A DNA stretch of 56,002 nt from Serratia symbiotica (GCA_011754105.1 JAAKDF010000011.1:1-56002); one strand, 5' to 3'; counted from the stretch's first letter, positions 1-12,210 are shown. The notes: generated by a model not told the origin, from the letters alone. A program made the numbers and translations.

Positions 1-164
1 ACTCTTCAAGACTTGATATTTTTTGTCCTATAATAAGGACGGGATATCGTCTTGTGGAGTGCCCACACAGATTGTCTGATAAATTGTTAAAGAGCTATAG
101 GTAAGCCGCACCAAGCCTGCAGGCTTAAGGTGACATAGACTACGCTTTCTCTCTGAAGAGTCAA
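1..164 (-). promoter_or_regulatory. rRNA operon promoter and 5' leader (boxA, boxC)
   Basis: Read on the minus strand, this is the start of an rRNA operon whose 16S gene lies beyond the left edge. A -35 box TTGACT (164-159) and a -10-like TAGTCT (142-137) are 16 bp apart, followed by a discriminator ATGTCACC, the layout of an enterobacterial rrn P2 promoter. Downstream come a boxA-like AGCTCTTTAACA (96-85) and the boxC block around GTGTGGGCACTC (68-57); these are the antitermination signals of pre-16S leaders. Position 1 should be within roughly 100 bases of the 16S 5' end. The -10 differs from the strong rrn form, so strength is uncertain. No rRNA sequence itself is in the window. Confidence 0.8.
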
Positions 165-236
165 GCTATTATTTTGGTTTTTCCCTTGGTGATCTGGCCA
201 CCTAGCAGCGGGGCAAACAGTGCAGCGGTGCAAGCA

Positions 237-263
237 GGGCAGCGGGCAGCGGGCAGCGGGCAG
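237..263. repeat. 7-bp tandem repeat (GGGCAGC), about four units
   Basis: The heptamer GGGCAGC is repeated head to tail (237-243, 244-250, 251-257, and a partial unit to 263), upstream of the rrn promoter. This GC-rich stretch stands out in AT-rich flanks. It looks like a simple slippage repeat; no coding or regulatory role can be read from it. Confidence 0.75.
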
Positions 264-338
264 TACTATATGGCGTTCTCGGCAGGCCTTAATAGCTAAA
301 TACAAAAAATTTTAAGCGCGTATTTTTAAGCAAGAGGG

Positions 339-1362
339 GGCGTTGTTAAATAAATCAAACATTTGGCCCTCACGAGGATCAGATCACTCTCCTGCTGTCA
401 AAATAGCGACATCCCGTAGCCAAGAAAAAGTTCAATATCACCAACTGGAAGGCTTATAAAAACACCCTTATCACTCGGAGTTCACTCAATTTCTGGGTGG
501 ATGAAACTGCGCTTCACGCTTAGTACTGCCTAGGCAAAAGATTCTTTGCGTAGTCGCCCACAACATTATTCCAATATGGCAATGACCAGCGTCTTGGTGC
601 TGAAAAGGATTTTTAGCCTGACACTTCTCGCCGTCCAGAGCTTCGTCGACTCCATTTTCACAATTATAAAAGTACCGTTGAACTGCCCAGACTATACCTG
701 CATCAGTAAGCGGGCGAAATCCGTCAATGTCCCGTTTAACCCCCCCCACGCGGGGTAAAATTGCGCACCTGTTTATCGACTCTACCTGGCTCAACGTCTT
801 AGTGGAAGGTGGAGTGGATGGTAAAAAACCATGGTCAGGAAAAACGGCAAATCTGGCGAAAACTGCATTTGGCCGTAGATACAGAAATACATGAGGTCAT
901 CTGTGCTGCTCTTGCCTTGAGCAATGTTACAGATACGGAAGCCTTACTAGGTCTCATCCGCCAAACGGTACCGTAAAATCAAAGTCGCCTCGGCGGATAG
1001 GGCTTACGATAGGCGAGTTAGTCATGATGAGTTAAAGAGCAAGAAGATAATGGTGTTAATACCGCCCAGCAGCGGAGCCAGTTATTTGTCGGCAGACTAT
1101 GCAGACCGAAATTAAGCGGTAGCGAACCAACGCCTTACCGGAAATAACACACGGAGGAAAAGTATGACGGGCCACCATAGACGTTCGATAGCCGAAATAG
1201 CGATGTACAGAGTAAAACAGCTATTTAGTGATCACCTGTCGCTGCAAGATTATAATTTGCAAGTTGCATAGGCTATGGTATGCGAGAAACTGTATGCGTT
1301 GCCTGAAAGATGCCCATTCAGGGAACTCTTTTATTCCAAATCTGATGTATTTAACAAAGCCC
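339..1362 (+). mobile_element. IS5-family element, copy 1, degraded
   Basis: The left end (GGCGTTGTTAAATAAATC) and right end (GATGTATTTAACAAAGCC) are matching terminal inverted repeats of the IS903-like branch of IS5. Inside, pieces of a DDE transposase are readable in shifting frames: the N-terminal part near 546-758 and the C-terminal piece with the YHRRSIAE motif (the glutamate of DDE) near 1164-1260. Several frameshifts and stops make it non-functional. No clear target duplication is visible. It separates the rrn leader from aroQ. Positions 1005-1245 are identical to 4905-5145 in copy 2, although the rest of the two copies has diverged. Confidence 0.85.
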
Positions 1363-1461
1363 CTTCACACTCCCACAGATGATTATCTGGACTGACTAAC
1401 TTGGTTTTAAATATCTACGCTGATAAGCTCAGTATTCAGCTGCTAATTGCTACGATATCGT

Positions 1462-1467
1462 TATAAT
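1462..1467 (+). promoter_or_regulatory. possible -10 box upstream of aroQ-accBC
   Basis: A perfect TATAAT lies in the 217-bp gap between IS5 copy 1 and aroQ, about 110 bp before the aroQ start. No convincing -35 box at 17 bp is seen, so this is only a candidate promoter for the aroQ-accB-accC cluster. Confidence 0.3.
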
Positions 1468-1579
1468 ACCCGCCCTTTATCCTGTTCTAAGAGAAAATTC
1501 CCGCCTTAGCAGATGACAAATCGTTGACATCAGGTTATTTTTCTACGATGTTGGTTTTATTGCCGGAGATACCAGCACA

Positions 1580-2032
1580 ATGTCGGATAATTTTCACATT
1601 TTGCTTCTAAACGGCCCCAATCTTAATCTATCGGGGACGCGTGAGCCAGAGAAGTACGGCAGCACAACACTAGCAGAGATTGTTAATGAATTAGAAACTC
1701 AGGCGTCCGCACTAGATATAACACTGAGTCATCTGCAATCCAACGCCGAGTCTCTGCTGATCGATCGCATTCATCAGGCACATGGCAACACGGATTTCAT
1801 TTTGATCAACCCGGCTGCGTTTACACACACCAGTGTGGCGCTACGCGATGCATTGCTGGCGGTGCAGATCCCCTTTATCGAGATCCATCTGTCAAACGTG
1901 CACGCTCGTGAGCCTTTCCGACATCACTCTTACCTCTCTGACGTAGCGGTAGGCGTGATCTGCGGGCTGGGTGCAAACGGCTACACTTTTGCTTTACAGG
2001 CAGCGGTCAACCGTCTATCAAATACCCACTAA
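1580..2032 (+). CDS. aroQ: 3-dehydroquinate dehydratase, type II
   Basis: This enzyme converts 3-dehydroquinate to 3-dehydroshikimate, the third step of the shikimate pathway, in the cytoplasm. The 150-residue length fits the type II family. Visible family motifs are NGPNLN (11-16), TREPEKYG with the flexible-loop Tyr at 26, [11 protein letters not shown] near 76-86, and [11 protein letters not shown] near 102-112 with the catalytic-site histidine. E. coli uses the unrelated AroD, so AroQ points to a Serratia/Yersinia-type gene set. It lies 33 bp before accB, the usual order upstream of accBC in these genera. It feeds chorismate to the trp operon in the same window. The gene looks intact. Confidence 0.95.
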   Translation: MSDNFHILLLNGPNLNLSGTREPEKYGSTTLAEIVNELETQASALDITLSHLQSNAESLLIDRIHQAHGNTDFILINPAAFTHTSVALRDALLAVQIPFIEIHLSNVHAREPFRHHSYLSDVAVGVICGLGANGYTFALQAAVNRLSNTH

Positions 2033-2065
2033 ATTGCTACACAAAAAGAGTACGGAATCACACTC

Positions 2066-2524
2066 ATGGATATTCGTAAAATCAAGAAACTGATCGAACT
2101 AGTTGAAGAATCAGGCATTTCTCAACTGGAAATCTCTGAAGGCGAAGAATCCGTTCGCATCAGCCGTACCACACTGGCGCAGGCTTACCCAATGATACAG
2201 AAGACATACGCACTACCCGCACAGCAACAGCCAGCCCTGGCTGCAACAATAGGCAGCGTGTCAGGTGCAGAACCCCCTGCGGCGATGAGTTTTCATGTCG
2301 TTCACTCCCCTATGGTCGGTACCTTCTACCGCACGCCAAGCCCCGACGCGAAAGCCTTTGTGGAAGTTGGCCAGAGCGTGAATGTCGGCGACACGCTGTG
2401 CATAGTTGAAGCAATGAAAATGATGAACCAGATTGAGGCGGATAAATCCGGTGTTGTTAAAGCAATTCTGGTGGAAAGCGGCCAGCCGGTTGAATATGAC
2501 GAGCCACTGGTCGTCATCGAATAA
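2066..2524 (+). CDS. accB: biotin carboxyl carrier protein of acetyl-CoA carboxylase
   Basis: BCCP carries the carboxyl group from biotin carboxylase to the carboxyltransferase in malonyl-CoA formation, the first step of fatty acid synthesis. At 152 residues it is slightly shorter than E. coli AccB (156). An N-terminal dimerisation segment (1-40) is followed by a linker rich in Ala, Gln and Pro (about 45-75) and a C-terminal biotinyl domain with the EAMKMM motif; Lys118 is the biotinylation site. It is co-transcribed with accC, 12 bp downstream. The linker is the only part that differs much from relatives. Confidence 0.97.
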   Translation: MDIRKIKKLIELVEESGISQLEISEGEESVRISRTTLAQAYPMIQKTYALPAQQQPALAATIGSVSGAEPPAAMSFHVVHSPMVGTFYRTPSPDAKAFVEVGQSVNVGDTLCIVEAMKMMNQIEADKSGVVKAILVESGQPVEYDEPLVVIE

Positions 2525-2536
2525 CGAGGCGTCCTC

Positions 2537-3877
2537 ATGCTTGATAAAATCATTATCGCCAACCGTGGCGAGATAGCGCTACGTATTTTGCGTGCCTGCA
2601 AAGAACTGGGCATACAGACCGTGGCAGTTCACTCCATAGCCGACCGCGATCTGAAACACGTACTACTGGCTGATGAAACCGTGTGTATCGGCCCGGCACC
2701 ATCGGTAAAAAGTTACTTAAACATCCCAGCTATTATCTCTGCGGCGGAAATCACCGGTGCAGTGGCGATCCACCCTGGCTATGGATTCCTATCCGAGAAT
2801 GCCGACTTCGCCGAGCAGGTTGAACGCTCAGGATTTATCTTTATTGGCCCAAAAGCAGAAACTATCCGCCTGATGGGCGATAAGGTTTCTGCGATCAGTG
2901 CCATGAAGAAAGCCGGGGTACCTTGTGTGCCTGGTTCTGATGGGCCGCTGACCGACGATATGGATAAAAACCATGCCTTTGCCAAACGTATTGGTTACCC
3001 GGTGATCATTAAGGCATCCGGCGGTGGTGGCGGCCGTGGCATGCGCGTTGTACACAGCGATAAAAACCTTGAGCAGTCTATTAATATGACGAAAGCGGAA
3101 GCTAAAGCGGCTTTCAACAACGACATAGTTTATATAGAAAAATACCTGGAGAACCCACGCCATATTGAAATTCAGGTATTGGCTAACGGCCAGGGCAACG
3201 CTATCTATCTAGCTGAGCGTGATTGTTCTATGCAGCGCCGCCACCAGAAGGTGGTAGAAGAGGCACCAGCAACAGGTATTACCAGTGAAATACGCCGTTA
3301 TATCGGCGAACGTTGCTCGAAAGCCTGCGTGGAAATCGGCTACCGGGGTGCAGGTACTTTTGAGTTTCTGTATGAAAACGGCGAGTTCTATTTCATCGAA
3401 ATGAACACACGTATTCAAGTTGAGCATCCGGTTACTGAGATGATTACAGGTGTGGATCTAATCAAAGAGCAGTTACGCATTGCTGCCGGTCTGCCTCTAT
3501 CGATCAAACAACACGAGGTGAAGATCCACGGCCACGCGGTGGAATGCCGTATCAACGCCGAAGATCCAAACACTTTGATGCCAAGCCCCGGCAAGATCAC
3601 TCGTTTCCATGTGCCAGGTGGTTTCGGCGTGCGTTGGGAGTCTCATATCTACGCTGGCTATACGGTGCCGCCGTACTATGACTCCATGATTGGTAAGCTG
3701 ATCACTTACGGTGAAAACCGAGATGTGGCAATTTCCCGCATGAAGAATGCGCTGGCCGAGTTGATCATTGATGGCATCAAAAATAACATTAAGTTGCAGC
3801 AAAAGATTATGAACGATGAAAACTTCCAGCATGGTGGCACCAACATCCACTATTTAGAGAAAAAGTTAAACCTATAG
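2537..3877 (+). CDS. accC: biotin carboxylase subunit of acetyl-CoA carboxylase
   Basis: AccC uses ATP and bicarbonate to carboxylate the biotin on AccB. The 446 residues match the family (449 in E. coli). The N-terminal Rossmann-like domain starts [13 protein letters not shown]. The ATP-grasp glycine-rich loop GGGGGRGM is near residue 165, and the catalytic block [13 protein letters not shown] is near 287-299. The C-terminal domain ends with HYLEKKL. Its start lies 12 bp after accB in the conserved accBC operon. No frameshift or missing key residue is seen. Confidence 0.97.
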   Translation: MLDKIIIANRGEIALRILRACKELGIQTVAVHSIADRDLKHVLLADETVCIGPAPSVKSYLNIPAIISAAEITGAVAIHPGYGFLSENADFAEQVERSGFIFIGPKAETIRLMGDKVSAISAMKKAGVPCVPGSDGPLTDDMDKNHAFAKRIGYPVIIKASGGGGGRGMRVVHSDKNLEQSINMTKAEAKAAFNNDIVYIEKYLENPRHIEIQVLANGQGNAIYLAERDCSMQRRHQKVVEEAPATGITSEIRRYIGERCSKACVEIGYRGAGTFEFLYENGEFYFIEMNTRIQVEHPVTEMITGVDLIKEQLRIAAGLPLSIKQHEVKIHGHAVECRINAEDPNTLMPSPGKITRFHVPGGFGVRWESHIYAGYTVPPYYDSMIGKLITYGENRDVAISRMKNALAELIIDGIKNNIKLQQKIMNDENFQHGGTNIHYLEKKLNL

Positions 3878-4287
3878 GGAAATGAAGACAGAAGGCCGGT
3901 TAATTGTATCCCCCAAAGTTTGATGGGGGAACGTTAAACGGTGGGTTGGCTTTTTTCTGTATACGATGGATAGTGTTAGACATCCTGTTTTATTCAAGTC
4001 AATATATAATAAAAAAGAAATGACACATATCCTAACACCTCGATTTCGATAACGCACTGACAGTACTTCAGGATAGTCAGGATTTTGACGGGCAAAGATA
4101 ATATTTTTAACTCCGTTAATCTAGCCGTTGAAGAAAGTTGCTTTGGCCGTTGAATTTGACCCACATCTATCTCAAAACCTTGAAGCCAAACGTAAAAACG
4201 ATTCTAACAAATAAACAATCAAAAGATTCACAGGCGCTTTTAACTGGCCACTCATAGGGAGCGCAACGGCTTTTTTGAACATCACGA
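3878..4287. other. gene-free stretch between accC and IS5 copy 2
   Basis: In related genomes yhdT, panF and prmA follow accC. None of these is recognisable here in any frame. The only structure seen is a short CCCCC/GGGGG hairpin near 3910-3929, too poor in following T residues to call a good terminator. It probably holds eroded sequence at a rearrangement junction. Confidence 0.5.
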
Positions 4288-5298
4288 GGCTTTGTTGAAT
4301 AAATCTAATATTTCTGCCGGCACGAGGATCAGATGACTCTCCTTCTGTCAAAATAGCTACATAGCGTGGCTAAGCAAAAGTTTAAGATCACCAACTTGAA
4401 GGCTTATAACAACGCCACTATCACACTCGGTTTTCACTCACTTTCTGGGTGAATGAAACGGCACTGTACCCCTGGTACAGCGAGGAAAAACCTTCTCTGC
4501 TTGGTCGCCTACAATATTATTACGATATGGCAATAACCAGCGTATTTATTCTGAAACCGATTTGTCGGCATGACACTTCGCGCCCTCCAGGGCTTCGTCG
4601 ACTCCATTTTCATACTGATTAAAGTGCCGTTGAACTGCCCGTACTACACTTGTATTAGTAAGCTAGCGAAGTACGTCAATGTCCCGTTTAAAAACCCAAT
4701 GCCGGGTGAAATTGCGCACCTGGCTTTAAAACACGGTCAGGGAAACAGCGGATCTGGCGAAAACTGCATTTAGCTGTAAATATAGAAACACATTAGGGCA
4801 TCTGTGCTTAACTTTCCTTGAGTAATGTCACAGATACGTAAGCCTTACCAGGTCTTATCCGCTAGACGTACCGTAAAATCAAAGTAGCCTCGGCGGATGG
4901 GGCGTACGATAGGCGAGTTAGTCATGATGAGTTAAAGAGCAAGAAGATAATGGTGTTAATACCGCCCAGCAGCGGAGCCAGTTATTTGTCGGCAGACTAT
5001 GCAGACCGAAATTAAGCGGTAGCGAACCAACGCCTTACCGGAAATAACACACGGAGGAAAAGTATGACGGGCCACCATAGACGTTCGATAGCCGAAATAG
5101 CGATGTACAGAGTAAAACAGCTATTTAGTGATCACCTGTCGCTGCGAGATTATAATGCGCAAGTTGCAGAGGATATGGCCATGATATGTGCATTAAACAA
5201 GATTACGCTTGCCGGTATGCCCATAAAATCTACGCGTTGCCTGAAAGATGCCCATTCAGGGAATTCTTCATTCCAAATCCAATTTATTCAACAACACC
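4288..5298 (+). mobile_element. IS5-family element, copy 2, degraded
   Basis: The left end GGCTTTGTTGAATAAATC is intact; the right end (AATTTATTCAACAACACC) is eroded. The transposase is split into at least three reading-frame pieces (about 4570-4773, 4850-4930 and 5064-5309), with the C-terminal YHRRSIAE motif still readable. It lies between the accBC block and the glmS block, which are distant in E. coli. The segment 4905-5145 is identical to copy 1. Inactive. Confidence 0.85.
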
Positions 5299-5584
5299 GA
5301 GTGCTATAAAGTTAATCCTTTGTGTTGCCAGGCGTAGAGATGCTGTTACCGTTCACTGTGAGAACACCGTTTTACCATGCTTAAACTCAAAGTCATTGTA
5401 TTGAATGAAAGCAGCATGTGGCAGCAGAATTTTATTAACAATGTGAGTTTGCATGACGATTACAGTGATTGCTTTGACTTAACCATAAAAAGTTCGGTAT
5501 ACTTTTTTTAAACAGTATAATCAGACTTTTCCAGTTAACAACTATTTTGTCCGCCCACAATTATCGCTAATCTGTCTGCTTCAG

Positions 5585-7414
5585 TTATTCAACCGTAACT
5601 GACTTCGCCAAATTACGCGGCTGATCAACATCAGTGCCTTTAATCAATGCTACATGATAAGACAACAATTGCAGCGGTACGGTATAAAAGATTGGTGCTA
5701 CGATTTCTTCAACGTGCGGCAATGGAATGATGGTCATTCCTTCACTGCTGACAAAGCCAGCATCCTGATCAGCGAATACATACAACCGCCCACCTCGCGT
5801 GCGCACTTCTTCAATATTGGATTTCAACTTTTCCAATAGCTCGTTATTCGGTGCAACCACAATCACCGGCATATCAGAATCAATCAAGGACAACGGCCCA
5901 TGCTTTAATTCACCTGCTGCATAGGCTTCGGCATGGATATAGGAGATCTCTTTCAGCTTCAATGCCCCCTCCATAGCGATCGGGTACTGATCACCACGTC
6001 CGAGGAATAACGCATGATGCTTGTCGGAGAAATCTTCCGCTAGCGCTTCGATAATTTTTTCCATTGACAACATTTTCTCGATACGTGTTGGCAGTGCCTG
6101 CAAAGCGTGCACGATGTCATGTTCTACGCTTTCCTCCATGTCATTCAGGCGACCCAAACGCACCACTAGCATCAACAACACCGCAAGCTGAGTGGTGAAA
6201 GCCTTGGTGGAGGCTACGCAGATTTCAGTGCCAGCCTTGGTCATAAACGCTAGATCTGATTCACGCACCAAAGAAGAACCAGCCACGTTGCACACCGCCA
6301 GCGAACCGAGGTAACCCAGCTCTTTAGCATGGCGCAACGCCGCCAGAGTATCGGCGGTTTCACCAGACTGTGATAGCGTGATAATTAAGCTACCTGGTCG
6401 CACTACCGATTTTCGGTAGCGGAATTCTGAGGCGATCTCTACATCGCAAGGTATATTTGCCAGCGCTTCAAGCCAGTAACGCGCCACCATGCCAGAGTGA
6501 TAGGAAGTGCCGCAAGCGATAATCTGCACATGCTGTACCTTTGCCAACAGTTCATCAGTGCGTAAGCCAAACTCGCTCAAATTAATTTGGCCTTGGCTGA
6601 AACGCCCTTCCAGGGTGTTTTTCAAAGCCAGCGGCTGTTCATAGATCTCTTTCTGCATGTAGTGACGGTGCGCACCCTTGTCACCGGCGTCATACTGCAC
6701 CTGGGATTCTATTTCAGGACGTTCTACTGGGTTGCCTTGCTTATCGAAAATGTTGACGGTGCGGCGAGTCATCTCAACCAGATCGCCTTCTTCCAGAAAG
6801 ATAAAGCGGCGGGTTACCGGTAATAGCGCCAGTTGATCGGAAGCGATAAAGTTTTCACCAACACCAAGCCCAATCACCAAAGGGCTACCGGAGCGCGCAC
6901 CTACCAGTACGGTTGGATCTCGGTTATCCATCACGACGGTGCCATAGGCACCTCGCAGTTGAGGGATTAATCGCTGAAGCACTTCCAGCAGTGTGCCACC
7001 CTGCTTGTGCTCCCAATGAACCAGATGAGCAATCACTTCAGTATCAGTTTCTGAACTGAAGCAGTAGCCACGTTCGATCAGCAACTCACGCAGCGGTTCG
7101 TGGTTTTCGATAATACCGTTATGCACCACAGTAATGTAATCAGAAATATGTGGGTGCGCATTCGCTTCAGTCGATTCACCGTGCGTCGCCCAACGGGTGT
7201 GTGCAATACCGGTGCCTCCGTGCAGTTCATGTTGTTCTGCGACTTCAGCCAGTTTTTGCACTTTGCCTACGCTGCGCAGGCGGCTGATTTTGCCTTCATT
7301 ATTTACCACTACCAACCCAGCGGAGTCATAACCACGGTACTCAAGACGGCGTAAACCTTCCAACAGGATTTCTGCAATATCTCGTTGCGCCACTGCACCT
7401 ACAATTCCACACAT
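5585..7414 (-). CDS. glmS: glutamine-fructose-6-phosphate aminotransferase (isomerising)
   Basis: GlmS makes glucosamine-6-phosphate from fructose-6-phosphate and glutamine, the entry to UDP-GlcNAc for peptidoglycan and LPS. I place the start at 7414 (MCGIVGAV), because Cys2 becomes the N-terminal nucleophile of the glutaminase domain; an in-frame extension upstream is not conserved. Length is then 609, as in E. coli. The glutaminase domain (1-240) shows HTRWATHG and EYRGYDSAG; two SIS domains follow, with CGTSYHSG, and the C-terminus [13 protein letters not shown] is the family end. glmU lies upstream on the same strand, but the gap holds long palindromes, so co-transcription may be limited. 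Confidence 0.97.
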   Translation of the reverse strand: MCGIVGAVAQRDIAEILLEGLRRLEYRGYDSAGLVVVNNEGKISRLRSVGKVQKLAEVAEQHELHGGTGIAHTRWATHGESTEANAHPHISDYITVVHNGIIENHEPLRELLIERGYCFSSETDTEVIAHLVHWEHKQGGTLLEVLQRLIPQLRGAYGTVVMDNRDPTVLVGARSGSPLVIGLGVGENFIASDQLALLPVTRRFIFLEEGDLVEMTRRTVNIFDKQGNPVERPEIESQVQYDAGDKGAHRHYMQKEIYEQPLALKNTLEGRFSQGQINLSEFGLRTDELLAKVQHVQIIACGTSYHSGMVARYWLEALANIPCDVEIASEFRYRKSVVRPGSLIITLSQSGETADTLAALRHAKELGYLGSLAVCNVAGSSLVRESDLAFMTKAGTEICVASTKAFTTQLAVLLMLVVRLGRLNDMEESVEHDIVHALQALPTRIEKMLSMEKIIEALAEDFSDKHHALFLGRGDQYPIAMEGALKLKEISYIHAEAYAAGELKHGPLSLIDSDMPVIVVAPNNELLEKLKSNIEEVRTRGGRLYVFADQDAGFVSSEGMTIIPLPHVEEIVAPIFYTVPLQLLSYHVALIKGTDVDQPRNLAKSVTVE

Positions 7415-7511
7415 CAGATATATTCCTAATTTAAACGCTCTCAGAGACGTACTTTTATGATCTGAAACTGATTTCACTATGCATCCCCGCTGCCTTAGCC
7501 ATTAGGGATTC

Positions 7512-7559
7512 AGTATATTTTGAGTTGGTTTCGTTAATAAAACCAACTCAAAATATACT
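7512..7559. repeat. perfect inverted repeat, 20-bp arms, 8-nt loop
   Basis: Arms 7512-7531 and 7540-7559 are exact reverse complements (AGTATATTTTGAGTTGGTTT), with an 8-nt loop. It lies in the glmU-glmS gap, about 100 bp upstream of the glmS start on the minus strand. There is no T-run that would make it a simple terminator. It could shape mRNA processing; the perfection of the arms is notable. Confidence 0.85.
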
Positions 7560-7565
7560 ACTTAT

Positions 7566-7770
7566 ACCAGCCATACTTCAAGTTGCCTATGCGTGAGCTT
7601 TTCTCTCTTAGCCCAGTCACTGACGTGTGTCAGCGCCTGGGGATTAATCAACTTCATCCCTGAAGTTTAGCCTGCGACCCAACGCAAGCGCGGTTTAAAT
7701 CGTTCGGGAACCGATTTAAACCGCGCTTGCGTTGCTGCCTTCCGGCAACTCAAATTATTTATGGCATAAT
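7566..7770. repeat. dispersed Serratia/Yersinia-type intergenic repeat, copy 1
   Basis: It begins with ATACTTCAAGTTGC and ends with CCTTCCGGCAACTCAAATTATTTATGG; these near-complementary ends are those of a dispersed intergenic repeat I recognise from Serratia and Yersinia. A related segment lies at 26928-27075. The right end runs over the end of glmU and supplies its stop codon. The family assignment is from memory. Confidence 0.55.
7681..7733. repeat. perfect inverted repeat, 22-bp arms, 9-nt loop
   Basis: Arms 7681-7702 and 7712-7733 are exact reverse complements (beginning AACGCAAGCGCGG), nested inside the dispersed repeat just downstream of glmU. GC-rich arm ends make this a strong hairpin on either strand. 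No T-run follows. It may terminate or stabilise the glmU transcript. Confidence 0.85.
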
Positions 7771-9134
7771 TTTTTAACCGGGCGCGGCCAACCCCGGATA
7801 TGCTTCTGCTTAATGCGACTCAGCACCAGTTCGTTTTCGTCAATATCATGGGTGACCGTGGTGCCAGCGGCAATAGTGGAATCTTTGCCGACAGAAACCG
7901 GTGCCACTAGTTGGCTATCAGAGCCGATAAATACTCCGTCACCGATAATGGTTTTATGTTTATTAGCGCCATCATAATTGCAGGTGATGGTGCCAGCACC
8001 AATATTTACACCATCGCCAATCTCGGCATCACCTAGATAACTCAGATGACAAGCTTTGGAACCTTTACCCAAGTGTGCCTTTTTCATTTCCACGAAATTG
8101 CCAACGTGAGCACTAGCAGCCAGTTTAGTGCCAGGCCGTAGGCGAGCAAAAGGCCCCACGGTGCAATTAGCTTCCAGCACCGTATCTTCCAGTAAGCTGT
8201 ATGGGCTGATCTCGCAATCGTTACTAATCTCGCAGTTTTTTAATACGCAGCCGATACCGATTTTTACCCGATCGCCCAGCTTGACAGTGCCTTCAATAAT
8301 CACATTAGCATCAATAGATATATCGCGACCATAGACAAGTTCACCGCGCAGATCAAAACGTGCTGGATCCAGCAGCATAACGCCAGCTAGCAGCAGCTTT
8401 TCAGCTTGTTTTGACTGTAATACCCGCTCTAGTGCCGCTAGCTGCAAGCAGTTGTTAACACCTTCTACTTCGCTTGGGTTCATTGGATGTACCGCCTCTA
8501 TTTTTTTGCCGTCCGCATGGGCCAATGCGATGATATCTGTGATGTAATATTCAGCCTGCTCATTATCGTTTTTGAGCATATCCAGCCAGCAAATAAGATC
8601 GCGCCCTTTGGCCACTAGAATGCCGGTATTTATTTCGTTGTTCTGAAGTTGCGTCTCGCTTGCGTCTTTATGTTCAACAATGGCCACCACCTCGCCATTC
8701 TCGCGCACAATACGTCCGTATCCGACTGGGTCGTCCAGTCTCACTGTCAGCAGACTTATGCCGCCCTGCGGCTTTGCAGCTAGCAGCCGGGTGAGAGTCT
8801 CAACAGAGATCAACGGTACGTCGCCGTATAGTATCAGCACGTCTTCATTATCGGAAAAATATGGCGCAGCCTGTTGCATCGCGTGCCCAGTACCTAACTG
8901 TTCAACCTGTAGTACCCAGTTCAGCGCTCCATCAGATAAGGTGCTTTTCAACTGATCGCAACCATGGCCGTACACTAGATGGATATTTTGTGCACCCAAC
9001 TTCAGCGCTGTATTAATGACGTATTGCACCATTGGCTTGCCCGCCAACGGATGTAACACCTTAGGAAGATCGGAATACATGCGTGTTCCTTTGCCTGCGG
9101 CGAGTATAACTACACTCATTGCACTTTTCGACAT
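7755..9134 (-). CDS. glmU: bifunctional GlcNAc-1-P uridyltransferase / GlcN-1-P acetyltransferase
   Basis: GlmU performs the last two steps to UDP-GlcNAc. I choose the start at 9134 ([19 protein letters not shown]); the longer upstream frame is not family sequence. Length is 459 against 456 in E. coli. The N-terminal pyrophosphorylase domain has the AAGKGTRM signature and YGDVPL. The C-terminal left-handed beta-helix has many hexapeptide repeats and the catalytic-region motif [11 protein letters not shown]. The usual end PVKKK is replaced by PVKK followed by LCHK: the frame runs into the neighbouring dispersed repeat, which provides the stop. This short tail is unlikely to matter for activity. 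Confidence 0.95.
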   Translation of the reverse strand: MSKSAMSVVILAAGKGTRMYSDLPKVLHPLAGKPMVQYVINTALKLGAQNIHLVYGHGCDQLKSTLSDGALNWVLQVEQLGTGHAMQQAAPYFSDNEDVLILYGDVPLISVETLTRLLAAKPQGGISLLTVRLDDPVGYGRIVRENGEVVAIVEHKDASETQLQNNEINTGILVAKGRDLICWLDMLKNDNEQAEYYITDIIALAHADGKKIEAVHPMNPSEVEGVNNCLQLAALERVLQSKQAEKLLLAGVMLLDPARFDLRGELVYGRDISIDANVIIEGTVKLGDRVKIGIGCVLKNCEISNDCEISPYSLLEDTVLEANCTVGPFARLRPGTKLAASAHVGNFVEMKKAHLGKGSKACHLSYLGDAEIGDGVNIGAGTITCNYDGANKHKTIIGDGVFIGSDSQLVAPVSVGKDSTIAAGTTVTHDIDENELVLSRIKQKHIRGWPRPVKKLCHK

Positions 9135-9360
9135 AAGTAACCTGATAACTTTATTTTGATAGGCAAAAGTAAAACCGTTTATTAAAAAGATTACTACATA
9201 TTTTTTTACACGAACTTTACACGAATCGGACGAAGGCATTGGTTTATCACAAGCGCTACCTATTTTTTGCGGAGGTGTAATTTCTGCCGATCATCGATCA
9301 TATTCTTACTAATATAAAAGGTCATACGCCACAATAATTGCCGGTCTGAAATGCTTATTT

Positions 9361-9394
9361 CAAAGCAAGCAACCTAAATAGGTCGCTTGCTTTC
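9361..9394 (-). terminator. Rho-independent terminator of the atp operon
   Basis: On the minus strand, just after atpC, the sequence folds with AAAGCAAGC pairing GCTTGCTTT and an inner ACCT/AGGT pair around a short AT loop. It sits between atpC and glmU and fits the end of the ATP synthase operon. Confidence 0.7.
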
Positions 9395-9425
9395 TTAATT
9401 TTTAGTGCATATTAGGCCCCGAAAA

Positions 9426-9845
9426 TTACATCGCTTCTCTGGTTAACTCGATAACACGCAGTTTTGCGATCGCTCTTGCCAGTTCAGCGGATGCCTGAGC
9501 ATAATCTACGTCACCGTGAGAGTTACGAATATGATCTTCAGCTTTATACTTAGCCTCTAGCGCTCTTGCTTCGTCTAGGTCAGTTCCACGGATAGCCGTA
9601 TCAGCTAACACGGAAACTACACTCGGCTGTACCTCAAGTACACCACCTGACAGGTAAATAAACTCTTCTTCACCGTGTTGGTTAACAATATGTACCATGC
9701 CAGGTTTGATGGCAGTCAGCAGCGGCGCATGGCCAGGGAAGATCCCTAGTTCACCTTCACTGCCTGTCACCTGAATCTTTTGCACCAAGCCGGAAAAAAT
9801 CTGCTTTTCCGCGCTTACGACATCCAGATGGTAAGTCATAGCCAA
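9426..9845 (-). CDS. atpC: ATP synthase F1 subunit epsilon
   Basis: Epsilon is the rotor-stalk subunit that couples gamma to the c-ring and can inhibit ATP hydrolysis. The 139 residues equal the E. coli length. The N-terminal beta-sandwich ([30 protein letters not shown]) and the two C-terminal helices ([23 protein letters not shown]) are both present. It is the last gene of the operon, 20 bp after atpD. Intact. Confidence 0.97.
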   Translation of the reverse strand: MAMTYHLDVVSAEKQIFSGLVQKIQVTGSEGELGIFPGHAPLLTAIKPGMVHIVNQHGEEEFIYLSGGVLEVQPSVVSVLADTAIRGTDLDEARALEAKYKAEDHIRNSHGDVDYAQASAELARAIAKLRVIELTREAM

Positions 9846-9865
9846 ATCACTCTCCTCTCAATGCG

Positions 9866-11329
<1,464 letters not shown>

Positions 11330-11346
11330 CTATTGTAATAACCTGG

Positions 11347-12210
11347 TTAAACTGCGGAGGCTCCCGAAACGATCTCCGTGAGTTCCTGAGTGATGCTGGC
11401 CTGACGAGCCTTGTTGTATACCAACTGCAGCTCTTTGATCAGGCTGCCGCCGTTATCAGTTGCGGCTTTCATTGCGACCATTCGTGCAGCCTGCTCGCTG
11501 GCCAAATTTTCCACGACGCACTGATAAGCCTGCGATTCCACATAACGGCTTAGCAAGGTATCAAGCAACACTTTTGGCTCAGGTTCATATAGGTAATCCC
11601 AAGGTATTTTTTTCAGTTCTGCATCATCAGCAGGCGTTAACGGTAACAACTGAATGACTTGCGGCTCTTGGGACATCGTATTTATAAATTTGTTGCTGAC
11701 AATATACAGTTTGTCTAAACGACCTGCGTCGTAGGCTTGTAGCATAACTTTTACCGGACCAATAAGATCCAACAGGGAAGGTTTATCCCCCATACCGGTA
11801 ACTTGGGCAACGGTGTTGCCGCCTACGGAACCAAAAAAAGAGGCCGCTTTAGAGCCAATCAGCGCCAAATCGGTTTCAACGCCTTTTTCAGACCAATCTT
11901 TCATCTCCATCAGCAGCTTTTTAAACAGGTTGATGTTCAAGCTGCCACAGAGACCTCGGTCAGTAGACACTACCAGATATCCGACGCGCTTAACGTCACG
12001 CTCGTTCAGATATGGGTGCTGGTACTCCAGATTCCCTGATACAAGGTGGCAAATTACTTTGCGTACGGTCTCTGCATAAGGACGGCTAGCCACCATGCGT
12101 TCTTGCGATTTCCGCATTTTGGAGGCTGCGACCATTTCCATCGCTTTAGTGATTTTTTGCGTATTTTTCACGCTTCCGATCTTACTATGTATCTTTTTTA
12201 TGCTGGCCAT
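11347..12210 (-). CDS. atpG: ATP synthase F1 subunit gamma
   Basis: Gamma forms the central rotor shaft inside the alpha3beta3 head. Its 287 residues match E. coli. The N-terminal coiled-coil helix ([20 protein letters not shown]) and the C-terminal helix ([19 protein letters not shown]) that form the shaft are both intact, with the conserved [11 protein letters not shown] block near 80. It lies between atpA and atpD. Confidence 0.97.
   Translation of the reverse strand: MASIKKIHSKIGSVKNTQKITKAMEMVAASKMRKSQERMVASRPYAETVRKVICHLVSGNLEYQHPYLNERDVKRVGYLVVSTDRGLCGSLNINLFKKLLMEMKDWSEKGVETDLALIGSKAASFFGSVGGNTVAQVTGMGDKPSLLDLIGPVKVMLQAYDAGRLDKLYIVSNKFINTMSQEPQVIQLLPLTPADDAELKKIPWDYLYEPEPKVLLDTLLSRYVESQAYQCVVENLASEQAARMVAMKAATDNGGSLIKELQLVYNKARQASITQELTEIVSGASAV

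Noticed and set aside
237-263. Tandem heptamers as a CRISPR-like array
   Set aside because: Units are contiguous with no spacers and only 7 bp long, so this is a simple tandem repeat. No other CRISPR array or cas gene is seen in the window.
87-305. 72-residue minus-strand frame near the left edge
   Set aside because: It overlaps the rrn promoter and leader and the heptamer repeat; it has no family resemblance and is cysteine/arginine-rich, as expected from random GC-rich sequence.
3497-3850. Long antisense frames within accC
   Set aside because: accC fully explains this region; the antisense frames have no start-site signals or family resemblance.
4060-4287. Possible remnant of panF or prmA after accC
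   Set aside because: Tried in three plus frames; short pieces such as AVEFDPHLSQNLEAK do not match either protein, so no gene is claimed.
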